Of a DNA stretch of 64,000 nt, positions 31,281 to 40,964 are shown in pieces. Source of the stretch: Hyposmocoma kahamanoa (taxonomy: Eukaryota > Arthropoda > Insecta > Lepidoptera > Cosmopterigidae); the NCBI RefSeq assembly GCF_003589595.1, contig NW_020653900.1, positions 1,970,985 to 2,034,984 of the forward strand, written 5' to 3'. The position numbers and the translations under genes are program-made. The first letter of the stretch is position 1; each line of letters opens with the position of its first letter. A model generated the notes under the pieces. It was not told where the DNA came from and searched no databases. It saw nothing but the letters and a program-made list of their open reading frames with translations.

Positions 31281-31650
31281 CGTGACAGACAGGTGACTCC
31301 ACTCTAGTGATGTTGAATGGAAAGTGGAATCCAAACGTGAAAGAACCTACTCCAGTGTACAATCGCTACCTTAGCCACCTTCACCTTGCATGCACAAGAT
31401 GTCTCTTCATGCCTCGTTTGAAGGACCTCATATCGTAAGAAGGAGGGATACGTAGGCTTGACGGGAGTTACATTTGTCGAGTGTGCGACAGAGAAAAGTG
31501 CCACCAAACCTTTTAGTTCGCGATGGAATACGGCAAGTTGTAACAAATGACGGTGACCAGCACTCGAGCTTCGGAGCAGGAATTTTTTAATGTTTTTTAT
31601 TGACGACATATCTAATTAAATTTAAATTTGTATATAAGTATCGAGTTCTG
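31281..31650. other. Spacer with unrecognised 101-codon frame
   Basis: The minus frame at 31304-31609 has no recognisable domain. No other signal. Confidence 0.25.
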
Positions 31651-31654
31651 ATAA

Positions 31655-31750
31655 GAAATGAAACTGTTTTTTTGGGTCTTAATCGCGTATATTTTTCAAA
31701 GAAACCAACGTTTCGGAACCTTTGCAGGTGCCAAGGTGCTCATCAGTAAA
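31655..31750 (-). mobile_element. Retroposon family B variant with ribozyme-like core
   Basis: On the minus strand it runs from CTGATGAGCACCTTGGCACC through CGAAACGTTGG and AATATACGCGATTAAGACCC to ACAGTTTCATTTCTTA. The CTGATGAG ... CGAAAC arrangement is discussed in the findings. Confidence 0.6.
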
Positions 31751-31772
31751 TCGAAATATATTGTAAATTTTT

Positions 31773-31995
31773 ATGATACCAAGTGAACAAGTCTTGCGCT
31801 AGGTGGTAACCACGACTTGTTCAACATGCCTGTCCATAACAGTTGCAGTGCCATTCAAAGCTTTGAATCACAAAGACCGAAGGCATTGCCACTGCGCCCG
31901 TCACCTTGAGACGTAACTTTACAACTACCATGTACCTGTAATTTAAAAAAATCACCAGCACCCTTTTCCTTCAGAACAGGAAATAGGTAACCGGA
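31773..31995 (-). mobile_element. SINE-like family C
   Basis: Antisense copy from CCAAGTGAACAAGTCTTGCG through GTCCATAACAGTTGCAGTGC to ACCCTTTTCCTTCAGAACAG. The head is replaced by sequence leading into the tandem array at 32160. Confidence 0.7.
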
Positions 31996-32159
31996 GGTAG
32001 GCAGAAGTAATAGGTAAGACTAAGAATAATAAAAGTGAGTATAGTGAGGATAGTTCCATAGCATTCAATAAGTGAAATAGTACAGGAAACACTCTTAACA
32101 TAGACGTAAAGGATAAATCTACCTTTAACATATCTAGTCAAAATATTTTGTCGAGGTTC

Positions 32160-32410
32160 TTGTGCCGTGTTGCCGGTACACAGTAATGCTCGAGTTACCG
32201 TGCCGTGATGCCGGAACACAGTAANNNNNNNNNNCGGAACACAGTAATGCTCGAGTTACCGTGCCGTGTTGCCGGAACACAGTAATGCTAGAGTTACCGT
32301 GCCGTGTTGCCGGAACGCAGTAATGCTCGAGTTACCGCTTGGCGGCAGAAACTGGTAAAGTGGCAGTACTTTCCTGTACGAATTCTTTCTCAAGGAGCTC
32401 TATTACGATT
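32160..32410 (-). repeat. Tandem 38 bp repeat from SINE C sequence
   Basis: Units of CCGGAACACAGTAATGCTCG then AGTTACCGTGCCGTGTTG occur at least four times (32173 onwards), including across the N gap. They then run into a normal SINE C head (CTTGGCGGCAGAAACTGGTA ... CGAATTCTTTCTCAAGGAGC). The unit is an expansion of the CCGGAACGCAGTAATGCTCA segment found once in ordinary copies. Confidence 0.85.
32225..32234. other. Assembly gap (10 N)
   Basis: Ten N inside the 38 bp tandem array. The true length is unknown; the array was probably collapsed. Confidence 0.99.
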
Positions 32411-32503
32411 CTTTGGAGACAACTTCTTCGTGGAGGCAGATCTACAAAGCCTCGAACACATGTCTCTTGGAATTCTCTTCAAATGTCTTTTTATGGGTAG
32501 ATA

Positions 32504-32650
32504 TAAATTGACCAGTCGCGTGTGCCTGTAATTTCACCAGCAAGCTCCCTTAAAAAAACGCTAATGTTACATTATTGTTTGTCGGCAGGAATAGAAAAGG
32601 TGGCAATACTTCCCTGAAGGAATTCTTTCACAAGAAGCTCTACTGCCACT
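32504..32650 (-). mobile_element. SINE-like family C, head part
   Basis: GTGTGCCTGTAATTTCACCA ... TTCTTTCACAAGAAGCTCTA then CTGCC. The tail half is missing. Confidence 0.7.
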
Positions 32651-32974
32651 AGCACTTCTCAGAGATGCTAGTAATAACCCTAGTTGGAACGACAGATGAA
32701 GTAATTGCTATTAAAAGTCACATAACGAGACAGTCATGCGCACAAGTAGACCAGGGGATAAGTGAGCCCACGGCAGGGGATCATCATGGGTGTCCTTAAC
32801 GCATTAGCTTTCAGATTATTACAAAGTAGACTTAAAAAAGGAATGTAATGGACAGATCGATCTAGTCTTCTACTATTTTGTGAGAGTTGGTGGTGCACAA
32901 ATTCCATTTTAAGTATAAGTTGTTGACTCATCTCGCATCGTGTCGACATCATAAAAACCGGGTTGAACGGACAT

Positions 32975-33125
32975 TATGCGAGTTACGTTTGGGATTTCTA
33001 TTACGGACCGAATCCCTTATGAAGTCAGACTTCAGGGAACTAAAGTGACCGTCACAGCTCGTAAAGTCAGTAAGTTTAAGTGGCGGATATGTCTGCTAAA
33101 GGCTTAAGGCCGGGGCAGTCGGCGT
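32975..33125 (+). pseudogene. RTE LINE fragment, heavily decayed
   Basis: Lines up by eye with 10800-10910 of the RTE element (ACGGACCGAATCCCTTATGA, AACTAAAGTGACCGTCACAG then CTCGTAAAGTCAG, AAGTTTAAGTGGCGG). No continuous reading frame remains. Confidence 0.5.
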
Positions 33126-33171
33126 GCTCGGTGGGAGTGTGTAAGCGGAGGATAAGTCAATCTATTATTAC

Positions 33172-33450
33172 TATATTAAGTGACGGGACGAACAAGTCAT
33201 GCGCCTGATGGTAAGCTACACGCCTGTCCATAACAGTTGCAGTGCCTCTTAGAGCTTTAAATCGCAAAGATCTGAGGGGCACTACCACTGCGCCCGTTAC
33301 CCTGAGACATAAGTTGACAAGTCTCATGTGCCTGTAATTTCACCAACACCATTACCCTTCAAAATCGAAACACAGTAATGCTGATATTACTGCTTGGCGG
33401 CAGAAATACGTAAGGTCTAACTCTTTCACAAGGAGCTCTACTACTGCTAA
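33172..33450 (-). mobile_element. SINE-like family C, nearly full length
   Basis: ATATTAAGTGACGGGACGAA to TTCACAAGGAGCTCTACTAC, with an internal gap where GGTGGCAGTACTTCCCTGGA is lost. Confidence 0.85.
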
Positions 33451-34375
33451 ACCAATCTCCACAGTTTTTAACACCCCATTGGATCCAGTTCTCGTGCTCA
33501 ATGTGTTTGCGCGCGCTCATTCATTTTATTTATTAAAAATAAAGAAACTTGTACACCTACTACTAAAAAGACTATATTCGTTCAATATCTATGAACGAAA
33601 CTAAATTAAAAAACGCCCAATTCAACACATTCTAAACTCTACATCGAACATCGTGGGAGCCTGACCATCTCAATGCAGTCTTGTGTGTCCTAAGCCCTTG
33701 AATCTGTTCAAAAACACATTACCACCCTTACGTGAATGACTATATAGTCTATTTCTCATTAACAATGGTAAAGTACAAGGTGCTCTAGTAAAAAAAATGT
33801 CAGTCAAGTGGATTTTAAAAGTGTTTCGAACAAAATGTTCAAATTGTTTATGCTCCTGTAACTTTTCAGATAAGTCAAATGATGTTATTTACGATGGTTT
33901 TTATAGTACATACTAAGATATAGCCCAGCTTTTCGATTCCACATTATGAAAGACTTATTTGTGCTGCATTGTAATAATAAGAAGGCAAGATTATGTTTTT
34001 TATTTGTTTTTCAAACTAACTAACGTCACACGGCTGACTAAGCCTCAGTAACGTATTTCTCGATAAAATATTCTATATTAATCAAAATAGTCGTAAAACC
34101 GTACATACTTTCTTTAAAGTAATATTTAAAAAAGAAACTTTGAAATGTTTGTCGTTGTTTATATCAGATAATTTAAATAACTTTGTTGAAAGTAAAAACC
34201 TTCCTAATGATATTTTACATACAATGAATTAATTAATCAGCATACCACTCATAAATAATTCCCAAAATTCAATATAGGGCTACCAAAAATAACCAGGTTG
34301 ATGTGACATTTTTAGTTATATCTACATCTACTACTATAATCTAAATTTTTATTGAATTGATATTCATAGGAAATG
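33451..34375. other. Spacer, nothing recognised
   Basis: AT-rich; no gene or shared repeat that I can support. Confidence 0.4.
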
Positions 34376-34377
34376 AA

Positions 34378-34555
34378 ACTATTTTTCCGGATTTAAATCG
34401 CGTATATTTGTTTTTTCAAACAAACCGACGTTTCGGGCCCTTAACAGGTCCCATGGTCACAGTTGACTGAGGTGGTACAGTCTTCAACCAGTTATGTTTA
34501 ATATTAATGCAAACCACCTTATTTTTTCACTATAGTTACAATAGTTATTAATTAA
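34378..34555 (-). mobile_element. Retroposon family B, full length
   Basis: AGGAAATGAAACTATTTTTC ... ACCGACGTTTCGGGCCCTTA ... CAGTCTTCAACCAGTTATGT ... TCACTATAGTTACAATAGTT. Reverse complement of 45210-45398 over its whole length. Confidence 0.8.
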
Positions 34556-34679
34556 ATACCTTATTTTTAATTTTACAAAGAAAACATTCCAATTTACGCT
34601 ATATTAAGTTTTACAAATTATTTTATCGAATGAATTTTTATTAACTTCAATTTATTATTAATTATTAATATAAATTAGA

Positions 34680-34709
34680 AGCATCCTGGGTAGATCTACC
34701 CAGGATGCT
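34680..34709. repeat. 30 bp perfect palindrome
   Basis: Arms AGCATCCTGGGTAGA and TCTACCCAGGATGCT with no spacer, centred on AGATCT. The right arm is the start of the Penelope coding fragment; the left arm is its inverted copy. Confidence 0.95.
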
Positions 34710-34825
34710 GCGAGAGGCCATTGAAATTAAAAAACATCCTAATTTCAACAGGGAAGGTGGTGTCTCCGTACCACCAGTTTGGGATCCCGTATTTCCTCTA
34801 ATGAAAAATCCCAAACAGACATAAG
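34695..34825 (+). pseudogene. Penelope-like element, GIY-YIG C-terminal fragment
   Basis: Encodes VDLPRMLREAIEIKKHPNFN then REGGVSVPPVWDPVFPLMKN and a stop. An REAIEI.KH...FNRE.G..L...W motif is characteristic of the end of the GIY-YIG endonuclease of Penelope-like elements. Everything upstream (the reverse transcriptase) is missing. Confidence 0.6.
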
Positions 34826-35027
34826 ACTACAGTACTAATTAATATGTTTTAGTTTATTCTAATAAAATAGTTTTATTAATGACATATTTCTCGATAAAAT
34901 ACTTAATATTAATCTAAATTAATAATTTTTCCAAAAATTACTTTCAGTTTTTTGTCGTTACATAAATCAGATAATAATAGTGAATATGAGGATACCCCAT
35001 TTGCTTTTTTAATTATTGCGTGACTTA

Positions 35028-35759
35028 AGGCTCATTTAGATGGTGAGAGTTTCTCGTCTCGAACATACGATTATCGAAAGGATATGAAAAACTTTCCTCG
35101 TCTAAACATTCGCGATTATCGACCGTCCACGTGAGCGATAATCGCCTCGCCTTTGAATATTGAATGTCTCCGAAAGCAAAAATCATATTTCGAGTTTCTG
35201 AGCCTGCCGTTTCTACCACGAGTGCAGTGCGCGAGGGTGTTTTGATTGTCACTGCTTTTCTAAGATAAGAATTAATCAAACGAGAACGAAAAAAAATTTT
35301 GGATTAAGAAATGTTATAAAATTTGAAAACATAAAATAAAAAAATGTATATTTCTATGCAGTTCCAAATCTGAATGATTTTTGCGTCATTTTGATATGTT
35401 CATAGTCAATACCGCAGTAATCACTCAACTGGAATGGCAATTCTCGCACTCAAAACGGTTCGAACCGATTTGTACGATAATCGTATGAACTTGAAAAAAT
35501 GTCATACGAGATCGTGTTTAGACAAGTCGAAAACTCGTAAGCAAGAATCTCCTTACTACATATTTATCTGTGTAAACAGTCGAGGGGGCGATTAAGTTGC
35601 TTGCGAACCTCGTATGACATAATCGTAGGCGAGATTTTAGTTCTTGCCTGAATGTAAACATTATGATACGATAATCTTATGGCGATTATTGCTTACGATA
35701 ATCGCGTACGATTTTTCGTCACGAAGCGTGCGATAAACTCTCTCCATCTAAATGGGCCT
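35028..35759. mobile_element. MITE family V, 732 bp, rich in CGATAATCG motifs
   Basis: Inverted ends AGGCTCATTTAGATGGTGAG and AGGCCCATTTAGATGGAGAG, flanked by TTA (35025-35027 and 35760-35762). TTAA overlap at the left also allows a piggyBac-like reading. The interior carries at least seven ATTATCG/CGATAAT motifs, e.g. GCGATAATCGC and TACGATAATCGTA, concentrated towards both ends. No transposase. Confidence 0.75.
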
Positions 35760-35762
35760 TTA

Positions 35763-36115
35763 AACATAAAAGTATTCAGTCGCAAACATTATAACCATTT
35801 ACAAAAAAACAAAGGTTCACAACTAATTAAAATAAGAAGTTATATATCTACACAAAAAAATTATATTGTATTTATAATTAAAGCATATAACAGAATAATA
35901 AAGTCATTATTAGATAATAAGTCCTGAATTTACAACACTTGAAACTTGAAACTTGTGGAAACACTTATGTGGTTTTACCTTTAAGCAGACGATATGTTAA
36001 AGGTAGACGTATTCTTTATTAAATGTTAAGAGTGTTTTCATATATTCTATTTCATTTATTGAATGCTATGTAACTGACCATCCCCACTATACATACTCAC
36101 TTTTATTCTTCTCAA
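35763..36115. other. Spacer, nothing recognised
   Basis: AT-rich; the 82-codon frame starting at 35679 overlaps the MITE end and is not a gene. Confidence 0.4.
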
Positions 36116-36118
36116 TAC

Positions 36119-36356
36119 TCCCTATTTCTGCCGCCTTTCTACCTCCGGTTACCTATTTCCCGTTTTGAAGGGTAAGGGTGCTGGTGAAATTACTGGCACA
36201 TGGAACTTGCCAACTTACGTTTCAGGGTGACGGGCGCGGTGGTAGTGCCCCACAGATCTTTGGGATTTAAAGCTCTGAGTGGCTCTGCAACTGATATGGA
36301 TCGAAGTGTCACTTACCACCACGCGCACGACTTGTTCTTTCCGTCACTTTTTTTAA
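36119..36356 (+). mobile_element. SINE-like family C, head missing
   Basis: Begins CCCTATTTCTGCCGCC and runs through GGGTAAGGGTGCTGGTGAAA, AGGGTGACGGGCGCGGTGGT and ATTTAAAGCTCTGAGTGGCT to CGACTTGTTCTTTCCGTCAC. The 72-codon ATG frame here is a SINE translation. Confidence 0.8.
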
Positions 36357-36439
36357 TGTTGTATCATAAATCAAAGTCGCTGGCCTACACTCGGCCAATG
36401 GTGTCCACACATTTGTGAGAAATAAGATAGTTTAATTGT

Positions 36440-36600
36440 TAACTTTTATAACTATAGCGAAAAATAGGCATTTTGCATTAATATTAGACATAACCGGTTG
36501 ATAACTTTACCATCTCAGTCAGCCGTGACCTGTTTAAAGTGCCCAAAACGTTGGTTTGTTTGAGAAGACCAATATACGCGATTTAAATCCGAGAAACAGG
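36440..36600 (+). mobile_element. Retroposon family B, near full length
   Basis: CTTTTATAACTATAGCGAAA ... TAGACATAACCGGTTGATAA ... AATATACGCGATTTAAATCC. The 3' terminus is diverged (GAGAAACAGG). Confidence 0.7.
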
Positions 36601-36777
36601 CCCATGTTCAAAGTTTTAAAGTAAGTTGAAATATTAATGTATGTCGTAAGTTTCACTTTTACGTCGTCCATATCGTCTCAATGCGCAATGAAAACTGATA
36701 GCGCCGTGTGGGCAGCTACACAAAGCTCGTCTACATTCGCCGTTTGTATTGCGCTTGTCGAACGTGTAGCACTAGCA

Positions 36778-36844
36778 CTTGCGTTGTATCAATTTGCGTA
36801 GGCAAATTGATACAACGCAAGCGTATGTAGATACGCTTGCGTTG
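36778..36844. repeat. Two overlapping perfect hairpins with identical GTAG loops
   Basis: Hairpin 1: CTTGCGTTGTATCAATTTGC (36778-36797), loop GTAG, exact reverse complement 36802-36821. Hairpin 2: CAACGCAAGCGTAT (36813-36826), loop GTAG, ATACGCTTGCGTTG (36831-36844). The 3' arm of the first overlaps the 5' arm of the second by nine bases, so they are mutually exclusive structures. Confidence 0.97.
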
Positions 36845-37366
36845 GTCTAGAACAAGACTCGACCAACATGTATTACAGGCATAATATAAACACTTGAAAT
36901 TCGAGACCGCATACGCTTAAGCAAAATGAATAACATCTGCGATAAGAACACTTAACAATCTTTTGTTTTGCATTTAGTTGTGATTGTAATTCGCCGAATT
37001 CGTATTCGAACTTACGAGTACAAAGAACACTTGTGCAAAATTTCCAAAAGTATTTAACTCGTAACCACTTTGTATATTCCTATGAGACAAAACTTAATAA
37101 AAGCGAACGAGCTTTTAAATACCTGTCGATTATTGCCAAAAACATAACATGAAAATGCCTCTTGTTTTTTTATCTTAAGAGTTTCTAATCTATAGCTCGA
37201 ATTCAAAATTTTCCCGTACTAATACGATTCATTTTGCATGGGTCGAGCGGTAGGGACACTGGATTTATATTATCAGAATTTATTTTTTTACAAATGACAT
37301 TAAAGCCTTTGAAAAATTTAATTCAGTTTATAAAAAAGAAGTCATTGGTATATATACATGTGTATT

Positions 37367-37432
37367 TTCTTGTAAAATTTCGAGGTAAGTTTGAGTTTTT
37401 TTTTTCTATCGTGAAAATTTTTAGGAATTGTA
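37367..37432 (-). repeat. Repeat N, copy 3 (inverted)
   Basis: GTAAAATTTCGAGGTAAGTT then a run of T and CTATCGTGAAAATTT, the reverse complement of 12093-12150. Confidence 0.65.
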
Positions 37433-37479
37433 TTTTCACACCGTATTGTAGCTAATCAGTGTAAATCCTCTATTTTACT

Positions 37480-37707
37480 CATTGACTTACAAATAAATGG
37501 ACGACGGGTCTAATACAAAAACCACGAAAAAAATGTCCCAAGTCAACCTATTCGAAATTTAAATTGTAATGTCATCGCAGTATCGCGCTGTCGGTAGAAC
37601 AAATGAAGACTAAAGCGGAGTGTCGCGCTCTGTATACGATTTTAGCGCCTTACAAGTGCGGACACTTTTTAGCGCGGACCCGACGTCCATATAATTGTAA
37701 GTCAATG
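37480..37707 (+). mobile_element. MITE family A, 228 bp, hAT-like
   Basis: Ends CATTGACTTACAA ... TTGTAAGTCAATG, with the inverted repeat extending imperfectly to GGACGACGGGTC / GACCCGACGTCC. Flanked by perfect 8 bp ATTTTACT (37472-37479 and 37708-37715). Non-coding. The 8 bp duplication places it with hAT or P elements, although the CATTGA terminus is not one I recognise. Confidence 0.9.
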
Positions 37708-38119
37708 ATTTTACTATATTATTTTTTGATAATGTGATTGATTCGACACAGTCACTGATATGCGGAATCAAGTAACGTCATTTGAGGTAGCATAGACTCA
37801 TAAAAATAAACAAAAAGCAGTCACGGGTAGCCGCGTAAACCGCGGAAATAGTGAAAAAACAAGTGAGGCGTGAGGAAGAAAATTGACGAATCCTGTCAAA
37901 ATCAAAAATCTTTTAATCTAAAAATGGTTTTAATACCTATATTAAATAAAGTTTTGTTTTTGAACGATATTTTGCTTCAAATGGTCTTTTTTATTACAGA
38001 AGTCAGAATAGACAAAGTGGCAATGACCATCACTTGAAAGACATTTTTTTCAAAAAGATTGTGATTTAGATAAGACAACTAGTGGTAATGTTTTAATACC
38101 TCCTGGAAAAGGACACTGT

Positions 38120-38161
38120 GACGATCATTATGATAGCTTATTAGCTATCAAAATGATCGTC
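38120..38161. repeat. Hairpin, 19 bp arms, TATT loop
   Basis: GACGATCATTATGATAGCT, loop TATT, AGCTATCAAAATGATCGTC; one mismatch. The matching place in repeat H copy 1 (~6385-6410) has only one arm-like segment, so it arose locally. Confidence 0.9.
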
Positions 38162-38345
38162 GTATAGCTTATTACAGAAATAAACACTCATGGCATTCAT
38201 AACAGCTGTAATGTTCAACAAACACTCAACATCACCAGTTGCGGCACAAATTGTAACTTTGACTTTTTTAATTTTCTTTGACTTGTTGTAGAGGTGTTAG
38301 GTTTTTCAAGTATTAAACTGAAAAATACTAGTTAAAATTTGGTGT

Positions 38346-39530
38346 AAATACGTATCACAACACTAATGTTATCGGCAAAAAGACGGCAATACAAGTCCCC
38401 AACACGTATGAGTATTCATACATATACCAGTAATTGACGTTACTTTGCTTTTGATAGTTATAGTTACCAGTAACTGTTAAGTGCACAATATTAATAAAAT
38501 TTCATTTAGAGCTTTTCTCGTCCCCTTGGTAAAACGTAAATTACGCCAATATCAAATAAACCTAGATTTTACCCGGAAAATAAAATTACATGAGTTTAAT
38601 CTTTCATTTTATTAAAAAACACGAGCTTAATAAGTCGGCAACATAATTTGTATTGCCTACAATTACCTTATGGCCGATACTGGCGATGATTTGAAGATGG
38701 ATACATTTGATAGTAATTTTAAAAGACTTCACAATTGAATCCACAAGCACCATTTCTCTCTTTTATGGTTATAGTCATAGTAATTCTAGTTTATTGAAGG
38801 GTACAGTTTTATTATGCCTAAGTACGTTTTATTAATATATTGTAACAAAATTGTTTACTCACGATTGTACATATTTAGGTTTACATTCTAGAGTAGAACT
38901 AGCACTCATGTTTAAGTTTTTGTTAAGGAGTGAATGTAAACTGTTTTGTAAATTTAATAAATAAATATGAAACATTGAAATTTAAGTTATGGATAGACGT
39001 AAATAAAACTACTTTTCATAAATTATTCTCTTTGTCGGCCTTGCTTTTTATGTTATTTCATGTCAATGAGTTTTTTGTACCACGACTGCTAATTAGTACA
39101 CTAAAAGCATTTCAATATAGGTAATTCTTTGGCTTTTAAAACAGTTCTAACTTCTTAAATTTCATAGTTATTTTTTAGAGCACGCTCTGGTATATTATAA
39201 CCCTTTCAATGTTGGCGTCAGTCGTGAGGTATTTGTTTGTGTTAACAAAATTTTAGTATCGCGTTACTGGCTTTTGGAAAAAATCTGCGATGCGCCGACT
39301 GCGTGTGGTTGTCAATCTTCATTTTACTTGTAATTTTGTGTATATTCTAAAGCTTCAACATGTAAAATTTCATTTGGTACCTTTTGTCACGAATGTACTA
39401 TGTAAATGTAAATGTTGTAAAGGGGTTTTCAACAAGAACTTTGTATTTGTAAATCAAAATAAAACACTGAATTTAGATGACAATGATTCAAATTTTTATT
39501 GTATTAAAAAAAGTAAGGTTTGACAATTAT
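38346..39530. other. Spacer with unrecognised 77-codon frame
   Basis: The ATG frame at 39290-39523 (FVTNVLCKCKCCKGVFNKNF) is Cys/Lys/Asn-rich and unrecognised. It lies beside the transposase relic and may be 3' flank of that element. Confidence 0.25.
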
Positions 39531-39534
39531 GAAT

Positions 39535-39965
39535 GAAAAATGATATCTTATAAATGTCCACCACGACCACAGTTACAGATGTTGATTCTTTCATCAAAAT
39601 GTTTAATCACTTTTTGACAAAATGGTGTGTCTATTTCGTTAATCACTTCACGAATTTTGAGTTTTAAAGCTGCAATCGATTCGATTGGCTCCGCATAGAC
39701 TGTCTTTAACATAACCCCATAAAAAATAATCCAGCGGTGAAAAATCACATGATCGAGCTGGCCATTTAACGACTGAATTTCGTGAAATTATGCGATCGAG
39801 AAATTTGGTTTGCAATAAATTCATTGCTTCGGTGGTGTGTGACTTGTGGCATCGTCTTGTTGAAACCACATGTTAGTGATATCCATATCATCAATCATAG
39901 GCTAAAACTGAGTAGTTAATATTTCTCCATAGCGTAATCCATTGACCGTAACCGCATTTTTTTTA
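39535..39965 (-). pseudogene. IS630/Tc1-mariner-type transposase, C-terminal half
   Basis: Minus-strand blocks: NAVTVNGLRYGEILTTQF, then MDITNMWFQQDDATSHT (second catalytic Asp in the FQQD motif), then after a frameshift LDRIISRNSVVKWPARSCDF, SPLDYFLWGYVKDSLCGANR (third acidic position), AALKLKIREVINEIDTPFCQ and INICNCGRGGHL. A FQQDGAT ... PLDYFLWGYVK pattern is typical of an insect Tc1/mariner-related family different from the DD34D mariner at 26889. Truncated at 39965 by SINE D. Confidence 0.8.
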
Positions 39966-39967
39966 TG

Positions 39968-40182
39968 TAACTGCCTCCGTGGCCGAACGGTTACCATGCC
40001 GGACTGCCACGCGGAGGTCTCAGGTTCGATTTCCGGGCCGGATAAAATATTTGTATGGCTTACATTTATTTCTCTCGTGAGTTTGAGTGTAATTTGTGGT
40101 TGTCTATGTGTGTGTCCATAGCACCCGCGATACAGGGTTTTCCTAGTGCGGGTCTATGTTGAGTGTGTGTGTGTGTTTTTAT
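39968..40182 (+). mobile_element. tRNA-derived SINE, family D, best head
   Basis: A box TGGCCGAACGG, then TTACCATGCCGGACTGCCAC, B box GGTTCGATTTCC (40023-40034), body CTCTCGTGAGTTTGAGTGTA and ATAGCACCCGCGATACAGGG, and a (GT)n/T tail. No CCA-ready acceptor stem, so it is not a tRNA gene. It interrupts the transposase relic at 39965. Confidence 0.88.
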
Positions 40183-40595
40183 TTCCAGCCGAATTTTTGA
40201 AAAAAAACACACACAAGTATTATACACAAGTATTATTATTTTCACACACATGGCCCCAGATTGTCTGTGGTAGTAACTTAATTTGGCACTACTGTGATTG
40301 ACTAATCTATGTGTCATTTCTATTGTGATCGTCCTGTGACCTTTTAAAAAGTTTATACTTATTCTTTACAAGCTTTAAAGTTTGGGTAGCGCTGTGCGGG
40401 CATTAGCGCAGCTAGTAATGGCCCGCTAGTCTCGCGACTCCTGCGCCGGATGCGACCTGTAAATACGAGCCGTGTACGAGTTGCATGTGTAGAGACGACC
40501 AAATATTATTAATTATGAATTTATAACGTTACATTACTAAGTACAGTTCTCTGCTAGCAGAGATAAGGGCCTAATTTATTTATTTATTTTATTTA
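40183..40595. other. Spacer, nothing recognised
   Basis: Contains a CpG-rich patch at 40390-40470 of unknown origin. Confidence 0.4.
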
Positions 40596-40599
40596 TTTA

Positions 40600-40870
40600 A
40601 TAGTTTATTGTACAGGAAAAATACAACAAGCCACAAAGAATACAAGGGAAATTAAAACCAAAAGGTTCTGTTTATTTCTAATAGAAATTTCTTCCCGCAG
40701 ACCTAAATACAGGACACTATAACTAAAAGAACAGAATATGTGCACAACAAAACAAGGAAAAAAAAAATTAAATTCTTATAAATTATATAAATACTTAGAT
40801 AAATACATATTTTATAATATAGTACCTACGATATGGATGGAATAGTAGGTAAATAATGCTCTTTAACTCT
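40600..40870 (+). repeat. Repeat family L, copy 3
   Basis: AAATTTCTTCCCGCAGACCT then AAATACAGGACAC; CACAACAAAACAAGG; CTACGATATGGATGGAATAG. Same order as 14950-15190. Confidence 0.65.
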
Positions 40871-40964
40871 CACTTTAAAAATAGCTATCGATTTACTTTT
40901 ATTTATAACATTGAGTTGTTCCTTCCTTTATATTAATCAAGTATGTACATGTCCAAATTTGACA

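Larger units (their letters stand above)
36885..38345 (+). repeat. Long old repeat H, copy 2
   Basis: Ordered similarity to 4925-6600 (see there). Interrupted by repeat N (37367-37432) and MITE A (37480-37707), and contains the hairpin at 38120-38161. It preserves the empty site of the SINE at 5372-5674. Confidence 0.6.

Noticed and set aside
32160..32345. CRISPR-like array
   Set aside because: Regular 38 bp units have no distinct spacers. They are a head-to-tail expansion of SINE sequence in a eukaryotic genome.
39968..40060. Possible tRNA gene
   Set aside because: A and B boxes are present, but no acceptor stem or cloverleaf can be drawn, and the same head recurs at 1102, 14731, 53706 and 60130 with a shared non-tRNA body. 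It is a SINE.
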